The notes under the pieces were generated by a model. The model was not told the DNA's origin. It saw nothing but the letters and a program-made list of their open reading frames with translations, and ran no database searches. A stretch of 9,010 nt of DNA from Treponema sp. (lineage in GTDB: Bacteria > Spirochaetota > Spirochaetia > Treponematales > Breznakiellaceae): contig JAIRZS010000112.1 of the NCBI GenBank assembly GCA_031267115.1, positions 1 through 9,010 on the forward strand. The letters run 5' to 3'. The position numbers and the translations under genes were made by a program. Below are positions 5,644 to 9,010 of this stretch, in pieces. Numbering within the stretch: position 1 is the stretch's first letter; every line of letters begins with the position of its first letter.

Positions 5644-5650
5644 GGGGTGC

Positions 5651-5741
5651 CGCCCCGCCAGGAATGGGGGCGTTGCGGGGCAGAGCCCCGCAGAGGGGGT
5701 AGGGCGTAACCGTGTTACGCCCGTAGGGGGAGGCTTCCCCC
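5651..5741. terminator. Cluster of GC-rich hairpins between convergent genes
   Basis: Four stems follow the aldolase gene: CGCCCC (5651-5656) with GGGGCG (5667-5672); GCGGGGC (5675-5681) with GCCCCGC (5685-5691) around AGA; GGGCGTAAC (5702-5710) with GTTACGCCC (5714-5722) around CGT, a perfect 9-base-pair stem; and GGGGGA (5726-5731) with TCCCCC (5736-5741). The region separates the + strand aldolase from the - strand VWA gene that ends at 5762, so a bidirectional terminator is likely. No long T run is present; only CTTT follows the last stem. The G-rich runs may also be part of a dispersed intergenic repeat. Confidence 0.55.
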
Positions 5742-5761
5742 CTTTGAGGAAACCGCGCCCG

Positions 5762-7414
5762 CTATCCTGCCCGGATGAGGACGGCGTCGAAGACCGCGCA
5801 GAATTCCCGGGGCTCTACCGGGCGCTTGCGGTAAGCGGCGCTGGAACCTATGGCGGAAAACCACTGTTCAAAAGAAATGTCCCGTCCCGCTTTGCCGTAG
5901 CCTATGGCGGTTTTCCTTCCCGGAATGTCTTTGGCGGCGTCAAGCCAGTCGCAAAGATCGTCCTGGAAGTCGCTGATGATGAAAAAGCTGGAATCTTCGC
6001 CAAGGTACTGCTTGCAGTATTCGATGCCCTTGCCCAGGACCGTGCCGCCTCCTGATGAGACGGTTCTGAGCGCGGAAAGCGGGACATCGTCCCGGAGGCT
6101 GTCCGACCAGGAAACCAGGCGGCTCCGCCTTTTGTTAAAGGACCCTTCGGCCTGGATGATGATGCCCACTACCTGCCTGACGAAAGATGCGGGAACGCTG
6201 CCCGAAACATCGAGGAGTATGCAGACGCTGTTCTGCGTCCACGCCTCGTTCCGGCGGCGGCGGGGGATCAGGGTTTCGGCGTTGAACTTGTTGCGGTTGG
6301 TATTGTAAAGCAGGTCCGTGTAAAGCCGGCTTTTGCTGAGGCTGCGGCTCCTCTCCCGCAGTATGCCGAGCAGATCGTAGGTGTCGTTACATTCGGTGAC
6401 GGAGCGGGATATCCGGGCATTGGTAAAGGCCGCGCTCCTTCCCGGATGAGGCTCGCCGTCTTCGGCGGGGGCCTCGTCCCTGTCCTGGAAAGCCGTTACG
6501 GCGCTTTCGTGCTGTTCGCGGATCTGGTCTTCCATCTCCTGCCCGGCGTTATAGGCGCTGATATCCGACGAGCGTATCTTCCTGTCCGGGCTGCCTGCCA
6601 GCGCGTCCATGAATGAGGAGTACTCAAGGCAGAGGAAGGACATATAGCTTATCCAGTCAAGCCCCTGGGGCCAGGAGGGTTTTGGGTAGAGGTATTCCTC
6701 GAACACGGCGCCGGACGGATTCGCGGCGGCGGAAATGCCCGGGGGCGCGGTTCCGGCGACTCCGGCGGACCTATCGGGAGAGGGGAATTTCCGGCTTTCC
6801 AGTTTCCGCAGCAGTTCCATCGCGTCTTTTCCGGTAAAGACCGGCGCTTCAAGTTCCCGGAAAAAACGGCAGCGGAGAAGGAAGGGGAGCGCGTCGTTCC
6901 AGTCGTCTTTAAAGAGCTTGCTGTTGATTTCCATTGCCTGGGCGATTTCGGAAAACCTGTTGTAAATGTAGGTGGAATAGACGCCCAGTTTCGCCAGGAG
7001 GTTCCGTTCCGGGGGAAGCCGGGCCAGTATCGAGTGGAGGTTGTTCCGGAAGAAGGTTTCGAACTGGACGCGGTGGGCCCTGGGCCTCTGGTAGTGGTTA
7101 AAAAGTATGTGCCCCTTTTCGTGGAGATCCCGGATCATCCTGGTCTGGGGATCGACGCCGGGGTTGAGATAGACGCAGTACTCCCCCCGCATGGCCCGGT
7201 AGGAAAAACTCAAGGGGGCTTTGAAATTTACGGCGGTATTTCTCCGGCCTTTTATGTAGGTGATGCTGATATTGAGCCTTTTGAGAAGTTCGTTGACCGG
7301 GCGGTACCGCGCCGGCTCCCAATCCCGGTCCGCCGGGTAGAATGTCCCGATGAGGGAGCGGAGCGCCTCCTTTTCCTGCCCGCCCACCGGGTTTCCCCGG
7401 CCGCCGGCGATCAC
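5762..7414 (-). CDS. Metallopeptidase-like (DUF2201-type) and VWA domain protein, partner of the MoxR ATPase
   Basis: This 550-residue cytoplasmic protein fits the COG3864 group of predicted metal-dependent peptidases with a VWA domain. The N-terminal domain carries HEKGH (98-102), an HExxH zinc motif, with another histidine at 107. The C-terminal domain is VWA-like with a complete-looking MIDAS: DVSGS (402-406), the threonine in SGGGT (458) and ISDFQDD with D482. A low-complexity, charged linker joins them. The start is a GTG at 7414 whose GTGA overlaps the TGA of the upstream ATPase gene, with GGAG (7423-7420) five bases upstream. The frame is open farther upstream to 7747, but those 111 codons read the ATPase gene out of frame as a Gly/Arg/Pro-rich string. 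MoxR-VWA pairs usually remodel or mature a client; whether the HExxH domain cleaves peptides is unproven and the client is unknown. Confidence 0.88.
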   Translation of the reverse strand: MIAGGRGNPVGGQEKEALRSLIGTFYPADRDWEPARYRPVNELLKRLNISITYIKGRRNTAVNFKAPLSFSYRAMRGEYCVYLNPGVDPQTRMIRDLHEKGHILFNHYQRPRAHRVQFETFFRNNLHSILARLPPERNLLAKLGVYSTYIYNRFSEIAQAMEINSKLFKDDWNDALPFLLRCRFFRELEAPVFTGKDAMELLRKLESRKFPSPDRSAGVAGTAPPGISAAANPSGAVFEEYLYPKPSWPQGLDWISYMSFLCLEYSSFMDALAGSPDRKIRSSDISAYNAGQEMEDQIREQHESAVTAFQDRDEAPAEDGEPHPGRSAAFTNARISRSVTECNDTYDLLGILRERSRSLSKSRLYTDLLYNTNRNKFNAETLIPRRRRNEAWTQNSVCILLDVSGSVPASFVRQVVGIIIQAEGSFNKRRSRLVSWSDSLRDDVPLSALRTVSSGGGTVLGKGIEYCKQYLGEDSSFFIISDFQDDLCDWLDAAKDIPGRKTAIGYGKAGRDISFEQWFSAIGSSAAYRKRPVEPREFCAVFDAVLIRAG

Positions 7415-8802
7415 CGGATCTCCGCCGCCATTGCCTGGGCGGCCTCCCTGAACGCGCCCGCGTAGGCGTCCCGGATATCCCGGAGCGGGGCAAGGGCCGC
7501 CTGTTCCGCCGGGGCGGGGGCCGCCGCGCAGGCGTCCTCCTCTTCCAGCAGCGCGATCAGGTATTCCAGGCGCTGCATGTCGTTGGAAAAGCGGTAGCGG
7601 TCCGCCTTGTTCCGGGCGTTCCTCTGCCTGAGCGCCTCGACAGCCTCCGGAGCGGCGCTGTACGCCTCCCTGATATAGGCGGCCAGGGCGCCCAGATTGG
7701 GATCGCCGGCGGCGCTCCACAGGGAGGATTCCCGGAAAAGCACCCATTCCTGGATCGCGTCGGCCACTTCCCTGCCCGTAAAATCAAGGGGCGCGGCAGG
7801 CGCGGCGTCTTTTTCCCCGCTTCCAAGCGCGGTATAGAGTTTCGCGTAAAGCGTCTCCACGTTGCGCAGATAGCTTTGCTGCTGCTTTTCATTAAAGGTA
7901 TTGGTGCCGATACCGACAAGGCCGAAAACCATGTTGAGCATCTCTTTCCCGCGCTCCCCGAACACGAGGCCCTTCCGCAGGAAAGACAGGGTTATCCTGG
8001 ACAGGTAGGACAGGGTGCGCCCGGAGATAAAGTTATAAACATAGCGGGTATTGCCCTCGTACATATTGTTGTAGACCTGGTTGTTGATGTCCATGGCGTA
8101 GTACTTTTCCCCCCCGGCGCTGTCCGTTTCCTCGAATGCCGAAAGAAGCGCGCGGAACATCGCCTTGAGGCCCGACGCCAGCCGGGCGCGGTCTTCCGCC
8201 GTAATATGCCGCCCCCCGTAAGCCGGAAGCCCCCTGCCCCAGTCGGACGGGTTCTGGAGGAACTCGTTGAGGAAACTGTCGTTGCCTTCGTAGCAGAGGT
8301 TGACAATGCAAAAACGGTTCAGCATGGGCGCCATCATGTTGAACTGCCAGGGGATATTCTGTTTGTAATTCGCCGCGGCAAGCACCAGGGCGGATTCGGG
8401 CAGCTTTTTCCCGTGGCCTATAGTCCTTTCGAAGATAAGCTGCAAAAGGGCGCCCTGGACATTCTCCTGGGCCGTGCTGATCTCGTCCAGAAAAAGCAGC
8501 GACGGTATCCCCCGCGCCGCCTTTTCAAAGACAGTCCGGTACCAGTGCGGTTCCAAAATCTCAAGCCGGAATTCCCCCGTGGCCCTGTCTTCGGTGCGGA
8601 CCTGGAAACCCAGTATTTCTTCCTGGGAATACCGGGACCCGACAAGCGTTTCTATATGGTAGGAATTACGGGCGGCCCAATTGGCCACAACGGTCGACTT
8701 GGCCAGCCCCGGATTGGCGATAAGCAGCATGGGGACCCCGCTGTCCCGGCCAATCTCAATGGCAAGCTCTATCTGGTCACGGATTTTGTTGATACGGTTC
8801 AT
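7411..8802 (-). CDS. MoxR-type AAA+ ATPase
   Basis: This 463-residue ATPase is of the MoxR branch of AAA+ proteins, which act as chaperone-like hexamers with VWA partners. Visible motifs are Walker A ANPGLAKST (29-37, a MoxR-style loop with AK in place of GK), Walker B LLFLDE (102-107), sensor 1 region LAAANY (141-146) and MLNRF with the likely arginine finger R163. A 'QGALLQLIFER' helix follows Walker B, as in the family. The C-terminal part is helical and ends in an alanine-rich segment before the last helix. The start is uncertain. The ATG at 8802 opens just before the first helix of the domain, while a TTG at 8844 would add 14 residues. Neither has a convincing ribosome binding site, and the ATG is preferred on codon type. 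It is the first gene of an operon with the VWA/metallopeptidase gene (GTGA overlap). A structured repeat lies just upstream. Confidence 0.9.
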   Translation of the reverse strand: MNRINKIRDQIELAIEIGRDSGVPMLLIANPGLAKSTVVANWAARNSYHIETLVGSRYSQEEILGFQVRTEDRATGEFRLEILEPHWYRTVFEKAARGIPSLLFLDEISTAQENVQGALLQLIFERTIGHGKKLPESALVLAAANYKQNIPWQFNMMAPMLNRFCIVNLCYEGNDSFLNEFLQNPSDWGRGLPAYGGRHITAEDRARLASGLKAMFRALLSAFEETDSAGGEKYYAMDINNQVYNNMYEGNTRYVYNFISGRTLSYLSRITLSFLRKGLVFGERGKEMLNMVFGLVGIGTNTFNEKQQQSYLRNVETLYAKLYTALGSGEKDAAPAAPLDFTGREVADAIQEWVLFRESSLWSAAGDPNLGALAAYIREAYSAAPEAVEALRQRNARNKADRYRFSNDMQRLEYLIALLEEEDACAAAPAPAEQAALAPLRDIRDAYAGAFREAAQAMAAEIR

Positions 8803-8849
8803 GGCTGGTATTGCTAATATAGCATTACGGGCTATATCCGCCAAGCCTC

Positions 8850-9009
8850 ACAGGACGCCGCGGAATCGGCGATTTAACTTCGATTAGCATTAGCGAAGAT
8901 TTTCCGTAATTTGGGCGCATTTCCGGCGCTCCGCGCCGGAAACCGGGCTTTACGCTTGTATCTTTTTTGCCTTCGGCAAAAAAGGATACCGCTCCAATCC
9001 CTTGCGCGT
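8850..9009 (-). repeat. Structured repeat, copy 2 (inverted relative to copy at 718-878)
   Basis: Read on the - strand, this 160-base stretch matches copy 1 over its full length at roughly nine bases in ten, and may continue past the window edge. Both hairpins are retained. The T6/A6 hairpin has loop GAA in place of GGA. The second stem, TTTCCGGCGC with GCGCCGGAAA around GGA, is a perfect ten pairs where copy 1 has a G-T pair. The element's 3' end lies 5 bases before the TTG at 8844 and 47 before the ATG at 8802 of the ATPase gene. It is thus in the same relation to a downstream gene as copy 1. Confidence 0.8.
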
Positions 9010-9010
9010 G

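Noticed and set aside
7415..7747. N-terminal extension of the VWA/metallopeptidase frame
   Set aside because: These 111 codons overlap the ATPase gene in another frame and give a Gly/Arg/Pro-rich string; the GTG at 7414 with a good ribosome binding site explains the true start.
7876..8817. Plus-strand frame of 313 codons opposite the ATPase gene
   Set aside because: It is the antisense shadow of an ATPase with clear Walker motifs, and it lacks recognisable domains.
718..9009. The two inverted repeats as ends of one 8.3-kb composite transposon
   Set aside because: The repeats carry no transposase and no target duplication can be seen. The interval holds core genes (flaA pair, aldolase), so independent dispersed copies are more likely.

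Overview
The window looks like chromosomal DNA from a spirochaete of the genus Treponema or a near relative, probably one of the more GC-rich environmental or gut lineages. The strongest evidence is a tandem pair of genes for FlaA-type flagellar filament outer-layer (sheath) proteins, which are confined to spirochaetes, close to a class II fructose-bisphosphate aldolase gene. From memory, Treponema pallidum also has two flaA-like genes beside its aldolase gene (around TP0662-TP0664); I could not check this here.

Layout. 1-912: a small XRE-type regulator gene (225-539, +) with a palindrome-rich leader, then about 370 bases without a gene. That stretch holds two direct copies of a GGGGTCAGACCC-type repeat and a 161-base structured repeat (718-878). 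913-1852: two overlapping + strand genes, a small unknown protein and a conserved protein of unknown function with nuclease-like residues and a C-terminal winged helix. They converge on the flaA genes across a long hairpin (1886-1938). 1949-3444: the two flaA genes on the - strand, transcribed from a promoter that matches the sigma-70 consensus exactly (TTGACA, 17 bases, TATAAT). 3558-4514: a - strand gene for a membrane-anchored protein resembling a periplasmic binding protein. It is divergent from the aldolase gene (4645-5643, +), and their predicted promoters share the same -35 bases on opposite strands. 5644-5742: a cluster of GC-rich hairpins. 5762-8802: a - strand operon of a MoxR-type AAA+ ATPase followed, with a GTGA overlap, by a protein joining an HExxH metallopeptidase-like domain to a VWA (MIDAS) domain. 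8850-9009: a second, inverted copy of the structured repeat.

How the genes fit together. The flaA pair supplies periplasmic flagellar sheath proteins, and the aldolase is central glycolysis. The MoxR and VWA/metallopeptidase pair is a known type of two-gene chaperone-like module that probably remodels or matures an unknown client. The least explained item is the 160-base repeat. Each copy lies in the same orientation as, and directly upstream of, the gene that follows it, and the differences between copies keep its hairpins intact. No CRISPR array, tRNA, rRNA, intact transposase or prophage gene was seen.
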